A stretch of DNA of 64,000 nt from Ianthella basta (taxonomy: Eukaryota > Porifera > Demospongiae > Verongiida > Ianthellidae). The notes beneath the pieces were generated by a model. It was not told the origin of the DNA and searched no databases. It worked only from the letters and a program-made list of their open reading frames with translations. Shown here piece by piece: positions 26,301 to 36,146 of the stretch. How positions within the stretch are numbered: position 1 is the stretch's first letter; the number at the start of each line of letters is the position of its first letter. The DNA lies in the NCBI GenBank assembly GCA_964019415.1, contig OZ025876.1, positions 2,298,502-2,362,501 of the forward strand, read 5' to 3'. The position numbers were made by a program, and so were the translations under genes.

Positions 26301-29300
26301 CGCTCTTTATACAAAGGTGAATGGCATGGAAGAGGAGACATACAAGAGGAAGTCTGTGGCTGACTTGCTGACATTTTCATCGCTGTACTCACTCATCACA
26401 TTTGTCATTAACTCAGTCACTGCATGCTATGCACCATATCACGATGATCTGTTAATATTAAGATGCATATAATACTATGCACATTTATATGCCATTGCCA
26501 TGGCATCAGGCTGGTTAATAATGGGGTATATTCGGGTGTATGTATGATTAGCTGTAGTCTTGCACAGCCAGACCACTTTCTGGGACAAAGGGTCTGGTAC
26601 ATTGCCTATGCACGGTTTGTGTAAGTGGCCACCTGAATGGGGGGGGGGGCATAACTTCATTCCGTAATATGTGCCACCTGGCAAACACCCATTAACAACT
26701 ACTGGTACTGTGTAAAGAAGCCAAATGAAGACAGATTTGCAAAGAGCTAGTTGAGACAAGAAGCCCCAAGCTCAGAATGCTGGACAAAACTTCGACCTCC
26801 TCAGCATGCAGCTCATAGGGTAGCACTACTGTTCTTATCATAGAACATGAAAGTGCCTCCAGCACTCATGCATTGCAATGCAGTCTACCAAGAGCGACCA
26901 TTCTGGAAGATTCTTGCTCCACGAAGAAAGCTTGGTCTACTGCAGAATCAGGACAAATCACTCATTCTCCTATTCAGTCACTATCTTGATGCTATAAAAC
27001 TTTGGCTTCTGTCTGATCACCATAACAACGGTATATAAAATAGATACACTCTATGGTATTGAATTTCTGCCAGAATACAATTACTCAACCTTAGTTTTAA
27101 CCTTGGTCTCGTATTATACTATGGCGAAGATCTTCACCCCTGGGCTACAGCTAATAGTCAAATAATTATAAGAATAACTAGCAGGGCGCCCGCCTTTGGC
27201 GGGCTTTTGCTACAGCGAGTCACACGACAGTGAGTCGGGCCCAGGCTGATTCGAAGATTCTGTGCTGTTAGCAATTGAGGGTAGCTGCTATAACGACGAT
27301 CAAGTTTAAATTCAATTGTTGCTGGGACGACAGCGAATCACACCGCCCGATAACCAGTAGCCAATGAGCGATAATTAATAAAATGGGCGTCAGCAGCGAA
27401 CGAAAACCAGAAATTGAAGGATATCTCTTTAGGAACTGCAAGATGGGCAATTTCAACCTGCGGAGGACACTTCTGGAGCCGTACTTTATAATCCCAGAGA
27501 GTTTGGTGGCATTCTGTTCCGTAGTTTCTGCGCCAAAAGCGAACAAACAAACAAACGAACTGAATTATATATATAGACTAGCAGAGTGGCCTGCCTTTGG
27601 CGAGCTACGGCGCGCCCGACGCCTGTCCCCCGATGCCCTCAGCAATCATGTTACAGCTACAGCTCATATGATGATTATCGATTTAATTCGAACGCGGGAC
27701 GACAACCAATCAAGGCTGGCAAAAACCAGAAGTCAACGGGAACAATAATTAGAAAATGGCCGTCGTCCGCGAAGGAAAGAGCGGAAATGGGCGGATAACT
27801 CTCTGCGAACCGCAAGACGAGCGCCGTCAACCCCGCTATAACCTGACCCCCGGTGCCCCCAGCTACCACAGCGAGTTTGAGAGTTACTGAGCAAGAAGCG
27901 CGCGCGCGTATTGCGAACACACACACACACGGACAATTTCAGCTTTATATATTAGATTATATATACTGTCATTAGCGGAAATCAATGGATGCATATACGT
28001 CCAACTACCATATTACAATACAGCTTGATGGTACTCACTATTCGCACTCACCCCTTCCTGCTTGTCTTTCTGCCTTGGGTTGCAGAGGTAGGTCTGTACC
28101 AGGTGGTGGAATAGCTCAGCATGGCCATACTGTGCTGCCAGTAGCATGCAGTTGGAGCTTCCAACCTGTACAAATAGGGCACAAGAGCCACAAAAAGTCA
28201 GTATAAAGGATAAATTAACAAATATTCAATCCAATATATCATTTGAGTAATTCTAGATAATGTAATATTATCCATTGGTATAAAATAATGAGTAAATGCC
28301 AACTATAGGTGTCCTATCGAATTACACTATTCAGTACTCAGGCGTATTGTGCTCTCAAGCTTTGTGCTCTAATCCTACAGATACCTCTCGGTTGGCATTT
28401 AACTGTTAGAAGTTATAATTATGTTTAATCCACCAATCTTGGTCACACAACATTACACATAATCATAAACAAGAAGGATACTTGTGCACTACAAAATACC
28501 TTGTTCCACTCCTGCACATCAAAGCCCTTTTCCTCCACCAGCCAGCGTACAAGCTCCACACTTCCACCACACGCAGCATCGTGAAGCAGTGTGGAATCAA
28601 ACTGCAAGTTTACAGCGTACATATGAATGCCAGCAGTTCAACAAATGACCATGGTCACTTCAAACATATTCTTGAAAGTTCATGATGCAGATTGGGCTAA
28701 CCTTATCCTTAGCATACAGGTCACACTGATAGACCTGCAGAAGGTGCTTTACCATAGAGCAGTGGCCAAACATTGCTGCCAATTTCACTGGTCTGTAGGC
28801 TTGATTCTAATAGTGTGCAGAATAGAAATATGGATATCACCAATGGCCATGATCTAATTTAGACCTTTTAAAGGTGCCCCTATATTGTTTTCACTTTTAG
28901 TTATTTGTATGGCTTCATGTTTGTATAATAATATATTTCTGTCATTGTAAATGGCAGCGCTCATGCCGTTCTTTACAAAACTTTAAATCGTCTCTAATGG
29001 CATTACGCCGTCTTTGAATTGAACGAAATGTGGTCATGAACATGTGTTAATAGAGTGATACTAATAAGAAGCCTAAGGAATGTCTCTTCTGCGAGATACA
29101 GCTCCAATTATCACTGTCAGACATTGTAAAATGGCCGTGCGCTCGGCGCTAGGCTCAAAATCATCTTTCTTTATATTTCGCCATGTATCCAAAGAAATCA
29201 AAGTGTTTCTAAAACATGTTTAAGTAATTATAGCAATGTAGTAGGAAGCTACCTAACTGTTCTGCGAGCTACAGCCCCAAATACAACAGAAGTCTAATGA

Positions 29301-32300
29301 CCCGTTGGCCAACCAGCGAATCATGACATATATAGCTAGCCATGATTTGCTCATAGGGTCATCATAGGGTAGCCTTTCAGCCAGCACACTCCTCCAGGCA
29401 CAAAGTAACATTTACATTCTCATTCAGAATGGCATACAGATCAAAAAGCAGTTAGCCGAAACATTTGACAGTTTGGTAGGGGTGCTATCACTGGATGACT
29501 GGTTGCTCTGACTTGAAACTCTTGCAAGCCCCACAGTCTAGTATATCTTGATGTATCTTTCCGGCCAACAACAATGCTGTAACCCCAACTATCTGATTTA
29601 CTGAACATACATGGGGAAATTGCTAGCAAGTAGTTCAAATTCAGGGATGCCCCGGCGGCCCACGAGTTTTTTTTATCTCGAAATACTTGTTTGTATGACA
29701 TTGTGTATACTAGAAAAAGAAAACTAGTCCATTAGTGTCCATGCATGGCTCATAACATATCTTTTACTTGCCTTACTCCACTGATCTGGTTGCAGGCTAA
29801 ACCGCTTCACTAGCCAGTCAAATAAGGATATGATCCCACTTACTGCTGCTCTGTGCAGGACATTTCGTCCATCCTACAGAGATTATATAACACAATCCAT
29901 GCAGTGGCATTCACTGTGTGAACCCAGAAATACACATAACACCCATATGGGTAGCATAGTAAACACATGGCACAAAATACACTTTAGGTGGCATTGCATT
30001 ATGGCATACATGAAGATCTTGGAGTTGGGTGATTTTGCATGCAAAAACATTAAAACTTGGCTTTACCGGCGATACACCTGGCTCCACTCCATAGTCCTCT
30101 ATCAGCATGTGGACCAGCTCCTCATTTCCACTAACAGCTGCTGCATGGAGTAGGTGTCTTCCATCCTGTACATGTGCACATACATAGTACACAACATACT
30201 ACCTGGTAGGATTGTGTGCAGGTGACACAAACCACTTCAAGGTGCAATAAACTACAAAACTCGATCAGATTTGATGTGAATAACAGCATGAGTACACTGG
30301 TGCCATGCAGTGTGAATGCCACACTGAAGAAATGTCATGAATGATCACACTCTTGTTGTGAGCACTAAACGGGTCACTGTCACAACATAATTTTAACAGT
30401 ACATGCACAACACAAGTGCATGTTGTTATGCTCATATTTCCCATCAGTGATCAACCATATGAACTGCCCAGGTAGTCGATCTTTCTGTAGTCGGTGAAAT
30501 CCAGGCACTACAAATCTTGGCCATGGGTTATGTGAAACAGGAGTGGTGAAGTGTGTCTTGTTTCAGCTGTTATGCAAAGTTGTATGCTTGACGTTGTTCC
30601 TCATAGTACTTGAGTGTGACTGCCTTCTACAGGATTGGCCACAAACAGGTCAAACCCTGGCTTCTTCTGGGGTTATCAGATAAAATCTCAGCGATCAATT
30701 CATATTGCCCTCAGGCGTTTGGCTATTGGGTGAGATTCTGTAACATCTCAGAAGCCAGGTTTAAGGAATACAAGACATATAAGTCTTGCTCTAAATTCTG
30801 CCAAACTTACACCATCCATCACTGTTGTACTGCAGTGTTGCTCATCTAGCAGGTATTTCACAACATCTTTGTGTCCTTTCCATGCAGCAGCAAACAGTGG
30901 GGTCCAGCCATGCTGTGCAAACAGAATAGGCAGAACCATCAATGTAACCATGGATGTTAACACATGTACCACAGAGGGAACATTGAATATTTCAGTTTGA
31001 TAATCAGTTATGTTTTACCAATACGGTATTGAACAAAATAGCATTACAGTGGAACCCCTATAATGCAGATACCCTCCAGAGCAAGAAAAGTGCCCTGACT
31101 ATAAGGGTTTTGCAAGCAAGAGGTTCGCATATAATCCCATATTATAAAAACAGCCATTTCCGACGATGATTTTAAAGAGTAGCTGTTTGTGCTGAACCTT
31201 TCCATACTACAGACACTTTGGAATCCTTTAGTATAGACAATTTGTGGCAGACACTAACTTCTGTGTTGTTCCTGTCACGTGCCCGTAATAGTGGTATAGA
31301 ACAGTGAGCAGCCATTTTCTGGCAGCTAATCATCTGTCTGGATTATCAGGTGAGATTTATACAGTGTTGCATAGGCTGGTGTTCCAGCAGCTATCCAAAA
31401 TACAGATTAATGGGGTGTCCACACTTCAAGGGGAAGTTAAAATTGCTAGAATAGGACCAACTGTTGACTTTAAAAAGCATCCGCATATTGGGGTGTCTGC
31501 AAGGCAGAGTTCCATTCTATACCAGCAATGATGTCAATAACAGGTCAGATCCAGAGGGGGCAGCACTTTATTCACAGTTTAATAATTCAAATACTTCACA
31601 ACTGAGTTAAACAATAACTCTAGCTTAGGCTTGGAAATTGAAGTTCTTCCATCTTAACCCTCAATGTTAAGATGAACTAAATCATATGTCATACTTCTCA
31701 CCTTCTCCTTCCGATCTGGTTCACAGTTGTAGCGATGTATCAAGACCGTGACTGCCTGCAGCCGTCCATAGTAGGCAGCCAGATGCACAGGAGACCAGTG
31801 GAACTGCAGCACAAAAATTATGAAGGTACAACCATTGACTTCCTATGGTACAGCAAATCTGGATGAGAGAATGCTATGATATACGTACGTGCATGATGGC
31901 ATAATTTACACAAACTCCAATACTACTGGACATGCAGGTTTTTAAGATCAACTCATGCACTGATGAAACCCTCTTGTACTGCTGAAAAACAGCAAGCCAT
32001 TAATTGGTAGAAATGTGTAAGTTATGTTAAAGTCCTCTGTGAGTATCGTGCATGCTTGATTGTAGAACAAAACCAACTATGTAGCTATATATCAACAACA
32101 TAAACTTGTGTAACTTGTAGTAACAACTCATAAGGCTATAGCGGCAGCAATGAATGTGCCACACAGACCACTAGCAACTTGTGACAGAATGTGTAGACGG
32201 TAATGAAAGTGGACAGAGCCACTACTGTTGCCCACAAGAACCTTGCCTGTCCCCTAAGCAAGAACATTTCCCTAAGCATGTTATGAGGTAGCTTAAACTC

Positions 32301-33372
32301 TGCTTATCCTTTTCACTGCTGAGATCCACAATGATGCATTTGTATCGGAGAGGTGCACGATCAACGCACGACCATGTGCTCGTGTACCACTGCATCTAGT
32401 GTTCAATGAGGGCTGTACCCATGTGATCTTTAAATTAGTCTCTTCTCATCTTTGTATAATTATATTGTCACCATGTATTGAATCTGATCACACTGATATC
32501 ATTCACCCTTACACAATGTGGCTTGCATATACCTTTACAAGAGCCAACAAACAACAAAGACCACATATATATACTAGGATTACTCTGAGGCATGGATTTG
32601 GCCTGTCAATCTCCAACATCTAACTGTCCACACACTTCGGCCAACTCAAAGTCCATGCGTGAATGTACTGCATAATATAACATTTAATGACGAACTGCAA
32701 AATGAGCCTTGAAGGTCACACACATGTCCCATGACAAGCAAATCTCCGTGTGCCATTATGCACCAATTGACAGCTGATCGAGCAACATTCAGCTGTTGGT
32801 AAACCTAGTAGATATATCACATGTACAGTTGCCTGACAGAAGTAAAATACTTGTAGGTGTACAACTGAAAAAAAATGTACAAGCACTCACCTCGTTGCAT
32901 ACAAAGGGAACCACTGCAGGAGCTACATCTCCCAACCTTTGTAGCGTTTCTATGTCTCCATTCATTGCTGCTGTGAGAATGCCTGTCTGAACCTGCGTAC
33001 ATGACATAATGACAAGTCATTGGACGCACACAGGAGACTAAGCACATTGAACTCAGGTAAACACAACACCCACCTGGTCATCAGGATCTGGCCATGCTTG
33101 TGGTGAGACCATAGCCTTTTCATCTCTATACAATTCAGACGATGTGAAACAAGAACAAACTGATGATATAGCTAGTATCATTAAAACTATCCTTAGCCTA
33201 GACACACAGACTAAAGATAGAGGCGTAGAGGCCCCAGATGATAAGATGCGCTTCTTGGTCTAAAAAGAACCTACGCAAAGGCGAGAGATAACTTCGGTTC
33301 TTCTTCTCGAATCCATTCCCCTTCCCTAGAATGGCGATCTGGCACAAGGGGGTCGGCAGTTCGGTTGTCCAT
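8381..33372 (-). CDS. Ankyrin-repeat gene 2 (complete, 30 coding exons, about 1045 aa)
   Basis: Exons 5' to 3': 33275-33372, 33074-33125, 32891-32992, 31702-31803, 30811-30912, 30067-30165, 29772-29873, 28702-28806, 28500-28601, 28052-28165, 25654-25761, 25456-25557, 24540-24647, 24254-24361, 23571-23672, 22392-22595, 22082-22183, 21787-21888, 20500-20601, 20280-20381, 20093-20194, 19812-19913, 19510-19611, 19118-19219, 17675-17776, 16148-16249, 14070-14171, 10858-10959, 9767-9868, 8381-8482. They total 3138 nt with one open frame. The N-terminal 50 residues are acidic and lack ANK consensus. Then come about 29 ankyrin repeats (TALHYAA, TPVHHAAEEGH, TVFHIAADQ). The C-terminus is a Ser/Thr/Asn-rich tail ending NNTMN and a TGA stop. 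No signal peptide or membrane helix is seen. Exons 7 and 13 use GC donors. Introns carry a retroelement remnant and several fold-back elements. Its role is inferred only as a protein-binding scaffold. Confidence 0.87.
10634..10748. mobile_element. Fold-back MITE in intron 28 of gene 2
   Basis: 27-bp perfect terminal inverted repeats (AGTTATTGTATGGTCAACTA... and its complement) enclose a GC-richer centre (CCCTCGGGTG...CCCTCGGGACTCGAG). The element is 115 bp, non-coding, about 110 bp from exon 28. Confidence 0.75.
11403..11566. mobile_element. Truncated copy of the 57909-58116 MITE family
   Basis: Shares CATTTTCTACAA-AATTG-AAGGATGTAGGGATGGC, GGACAGAAACAAGTAA and TAGTCCTACACCCTTGAATG with the element at 57909-58116. 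The right terminal repeat is missing after CTCCAC. It sits in intron 27 of gene 2. Confidence 0.7.
12441..12772. mobile_element. Long palindromic element, 332 bp
   Basis: Arms of about 143 bp run from ACTAGTGTATAAAAATTCC to the central GCTAGCTACATGGG/CCCATGTAG and back with few mismatches. It lies immediately 3' of the retroelement remnant, in intron 27 of gene 2. A diverged half-copy of the right arm lies at 62734-62920. A 40-bp motif (GACGTCTATTTAGGAATGTG) precedes both, at 11833-11872 and 62693-62733, so they may be parts of one larger element. Confidence 0.75.
12790..13985 (-). pseudogene. Internally deleted non-LTR-type retroelement remnant
   Basis: Read on the minus strand. At about 13845-13935 there is a CxxC zinc-finger-like piece (PCTVCAY...GLIRLHGPV...CPGS). 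At about 13500-13715 there is a block with EPWKRLFSILPRCFQAPKRG. At about 13103-13260 a segment contains MRSFPNRSVGS and QHLKDLL and ends LLLALTSFVN. At about 12893-12975 there is FTPVAVETLGALGP. I recognise these as conserved blocks flanking the reverse transcriptase in a metazoan retroelement polyprotein. The catalytic core that should lie between SFVN and FTPVAVETLG is missing, and frames are broken. It sits in intron 27 of gene 2 and is non-functional. The exact clade is not assigned. Confidence 0.65.
14481..14867 (-). other. Cys/His-rich open frame in intron 26 of gene 2
   Basis: A 128-codon frame with CSCCLHCGQ, YCGD, QHCHFF and CIWPKCD spacings that could suggest a zinc-binding transposon protein. 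I do not recognise the family. It has no splice relation to the ankyrin gene, and the flanking frames are broken, so it is probably a decayed element or chance. Confidence 0.25.
15876..16073. repeat. Dispersed repeat, copy 1
   Basis: Shares CTTATGTAAGGGCAAGT, GGCCTGGCCTA, CATGCAATG-TATC and TGCCTTGCA-TC-ACTAGT-like stretches with 42431-42673. The two lie in non-equivalent introns, so they are independent insertions rather than inherited intron sequence. Confidence 0.5.
21640..21775. repeat. Dispersed repeat shared with 58230-58345
   Basis: Both contain CGACTTTTCGTTTGTAT-ACAGCATACAAA-like sequence followed by CCATCCCTACA-AGACA-CACTACCATG-TGTCTGAT. One copy is in intron 18 of gene 2, the other in intron 3 of gene 3. 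Confidence 0.55.
25984..26194. mobile_element. Fold-back element with about 99-bp arms, intron 10 of gene 2
   Basis: Left arm GAGAAGGAAAGGATAATAAG...GTCACGATCGGC; the right arm is its near-complement, with a 12-nt loop. A 12-bp direct repeat, ATATAGGAATCT, lies at 25944-25955 and again directly after the right arm at 26196-26207. The left copy is separated from the arm by 28 bp that include a second AAAGGATAAT. Open frames through the palindrome are mirror artefacts. Confidence 0.75.
27177..27960. mobile_element. GC-rich repeat pair, unclassified
   Basis: Two related units start at 27177 and 27577 with ACTAGCAG followed by a CCTGCCTTTGGCG-like block, and each ends in TATATAT-A tracts. The first holds a perfect hairpin, CGCCCGCCTTTGGCGGGC. 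Base composition is much more GC-rich than the surrounding intron. No transposase was seen. The terminal hairpin and AT ends suggest a non-autonomous mobile element. Confidence 0.5.
29650..29700. repeat. Short repeat matching 61605-61659
   Basis: CCCACGAGTTTTT followed by CTCGAAATACTTGTTT matches the inverse of the hairpin at 61605-61659. It is a fragment of the same fold-back family, in intron 7 of gene 2. Confidence 0.5.
31045..31520. mobile_element. TA-flanked element, 'TACAGTGGAACCCC' family, copy 1
   Basis: Begins TACAGTGGAACCCCTATAATGC. It ends with TCTGCAAGGCAGAGTTCCATTCTATA, an imperfect inverted copy. The interior (TATAGACAATTTGTGGCA, CTTCTGTG-TGTTCCTGTCAC) matches the element at 52595-53166. 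TA target duplication and such ends suit non-autonomous Tc1/mariner-type elements. It lies in intron 4 of gene 2. Confidence 0.65.
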
Positions 33373-33388
33373 TTCTGGGTGGTTTACC

Positions 33389-33396
33389 GTCACGTG
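33389..33396. promoter_or_regulatory. GTCACGTG box upstream of gene 2
   Basis: Same element as at gene 1, 17 bp before the gene 2 start codon (33372), within CCGTCACGTGCTG. No TATA box is obvious nearby, so initiation may be TATA-less. It is supported by its conserved position in three paralogues. Confidence 0.45.
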
Positions 33397-36146
33397 CTGT
33401 ACGTAGAAGGTATCTGACGTAACCTACAGGGGAAGTACCCTATACATCTGCACGACTATGTATGTAGCCTGCAGTTGGTGCGCCATGCACATACGGACCA
33501 GACATGTGTTCTCAGACTTACAGAGAGCGGCTGGGCACGTAAACGATGTGTATATATGCTGACGGTCGATGTAATCCACTTGATAGTCTCTTGTGCTTCG
33601 ATTCCTCTCTTATCCTTCATGGCAGTGGCTCATCTTGCACCTTGAATTAATCAGGATAGATGACTACTTACCTGTCTAACATGACTGCCCCTCAGATAGA
33701 TGTGTACATAGCGCCTAATTATTTAGCAATGTTATTATTTGCATCACTTTTGACATTTCCACAATTGCCACTGCTTGCAACTATTCCGCCTTCTTGCTCT
33801 TGATGATGGCAGGTCACCAGCTGGTCCAGCTACAAATTACTATATTAATATTTTCTCATGAACTAACACACTGTTTGTAGTTAGAACAGCTCAGCTCCAA
33901 CCAGGCACAGCACCTTTTATTGGTTATTTTTATTGTAATGTCATATTGACCTCTTACGTCATTACCCTTCAAGTTCCTGTGGCTGAAACATGTGCTGTAT
34001 ATAGCACCAGTATTATGTGAGGTGTGTGTCATGCACATTGCATATACCTAGTTGCATAATTTTACATACCTGCAAATGTAGCTATTACGTGATTCAGAAA
34101 AGTACATGTACTGTATATATAATATACATGGTTGAAAATGTTGCACCTATATTATGAAGACTAACAATGACACTGTTCCTTTCATGTCTGTATTGCAATT
34201 GTTCAATTGCAAGCACATATGCATGTGTAGTGGTCTCTGATTCTCTGCGATTTGCATCAATTATAGATGTAAAAGAAAGCTTGTTTGGCTTTGGCACCAC
34301 CTTATTGGCTAAAGGAAAGACATGACCACGCAATACTCTTAACATGGTGTAGGTGTAGCTATATGTATTATGTTATGCTACAGGCCCTGCACGTCCACCA
34401 GCAAACCCAAACCTAAAACTTGGACTGTGGGCTCAACATCAATCCCTCCTGGCTCCCCCTGTTGAACAAGCCCTTTTCCCACTGATCCCCTTGACTGACC
34501 CCCTCCCCCCAGTCCACCTCACATCCCACCCTATTCATTCTATTGCCTATCACTCCCTTTGCTGATAATAGATGCATGCACCCATTACATCACCACTCTG
34601 TTACATCACCTCCCGCCAAACCTTTGACACCCAATGACACACCCACCCTTATTTAATGTCACGCTCCCCTAAGTTTTGTATTACAGCTGATGAAGATCCA
34701 CGGATCAAAACGTTCTGTACCCTATTATTACTGGCTTGAAGCTCACAAACTTCCATTGCATGTATTATGTGCATGCAATTGCAAGTGCATGACAGCTAGT
34801 GGCCAACGTCAGTGCAAACAAGATCAGCACTATATACCTATGCCGGCAGTGTCACCCAGCTACAATCACCCAAATGGTGCATGATGGGTGGCCTGCATTG
34901 TCCACCCGATGATCAAATCTGGAACATTTAACCCAACTCCTAATTGAGTTTTGCTGCAACGTGGAAACACTCTGTTCTAACTGACCCTCCAACCCCTCTC
35001 TGGTGAAACATTTCAAATAAGAATTACATAATTTATCTGGAAGTTAATGCCCAACAGGCCTAAGAGCCCAAGGCTTCTGGGCCGGGGGTCAGAGAGGATT
35101 AAAGCGCATTTTTGATGCGTGGGTTTTCAACCCATATGCACCCTCTAACAGCACCAGAAGCCAACGGCCAACTACAGACAGCCAGTATGAGGCCCTGGAG
35201 AAAAGGATCAAGGATGTACATGTACAAAAGACGAATCCTTGAGGTGGAGCATGACTCGTTCACCCTTCTCATTCTATCTACAACAGGAGGGTGGGGACCG
35301 TCAGCCCAAGTCACATTCAAGAGATTGGCATCATTGATCTCAGGCAAATACAAGAAGTCATACAGTACAGTCAAACAATGAACATATGATCAGATACAAG
35401 ATGGCCTTCTCTCTCATTGACTCTGCAGTGATGTGCCTAAGGGGAGCCAGATCCTCATGTCAGCACATGCTGCATGCAGGCTAGGCCGGCTAGATTACTG
35501 GACCTGACTGACACTCCAGTTGACCTCATATGCATTGTATATAAATCATGATCAGGGACAGATTTAAATCACCCAAACGGGCATAGTTTATCTTGATACC
35601 AGTACTAGCTATCAATACCATGGCCACTTCTATCTATCATTATCACCCAATTAATGCATTATGTACAACTCTCACATCCTATAGGTGTATGCACTCTGTT
35701 TAAGCATTAGAGTTAGTATGGTACGACCTGTTGGGTGTTGTCCTGAAGCTGCACCTGTCTCTGTGTCCAGTAACCAGAAGTGATGTAGGAGTCTGTTCCA
35801 TGCGTAGGAGCAGAAGAGGACGTCCAATGTTCGCTAAATAAGACAACGTTTGGTAGCTGGCTTTGAAAGTTCCTTGGTCTTGTACATGTCCACTTCCGGC
35901 CAAATAAAGTGGTGTACAATACCCTATACTCAATACTTCGCCCAATACATTCAATATAAATGTAATTAGCGCACAACCGTGGCTTCATAATATCTGTAAC
36001 ATGAAGCCATACAACAAAATCTCCATTTTAAAACAATACAGGGGCTGCCTGTGGCAGCCCCTAAAAACATAATTATAACTATACGTACATTTAGTCATGT
36101 GAACATTAATAATTTGGGCATGATGCACTGACCAGTCATGACAGGT
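33397..36146. other. Intergenic, gene 2 promoter side to gene 3 3' end
   Basis: About 2.7 kb without ankyrin exons. There is a pyrimidine-rich stretch at about 34380-34680, then a TGATGAAGATCCACGGATC motif near 34690, and the 342-bp dispersed repeat at 35725-36066. Open frames here are short and show no recognisable domain. Confidence 0.55.
35725..36066. repeat. Dispersed 342-bp repeat, copy 1
   Basis: Homologous along its length to 62200-62558. Shared blocks include GACCTGTTGGG, CACTTCCGGCC-AATAAA, CAATACTTCGCCCAATACAT and a terminal hairpin GGGGCTGCCTGTGGCAGCCCCT. It lies 80 bp from the stop codon of gene 3. CACTTCCGG is an ETS-type site, so the repeat may carry promoter-like sequence. Minus-strand frames start NVLGEVL in both copies but show no known domain. 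Confidence 0.65.

Noticed and set aside
33074..33125. Translation start at the ATG inside exon 2 (MVSPQAWPDP...), with the start lost in gene 1 where the codon is TTG
   Set aside because: An upstream 98-nt exon with a conserved ATG (MDNRTADP), a good donor and a compatible phase exists in all three genes, so the internal Met is just a variable residue.
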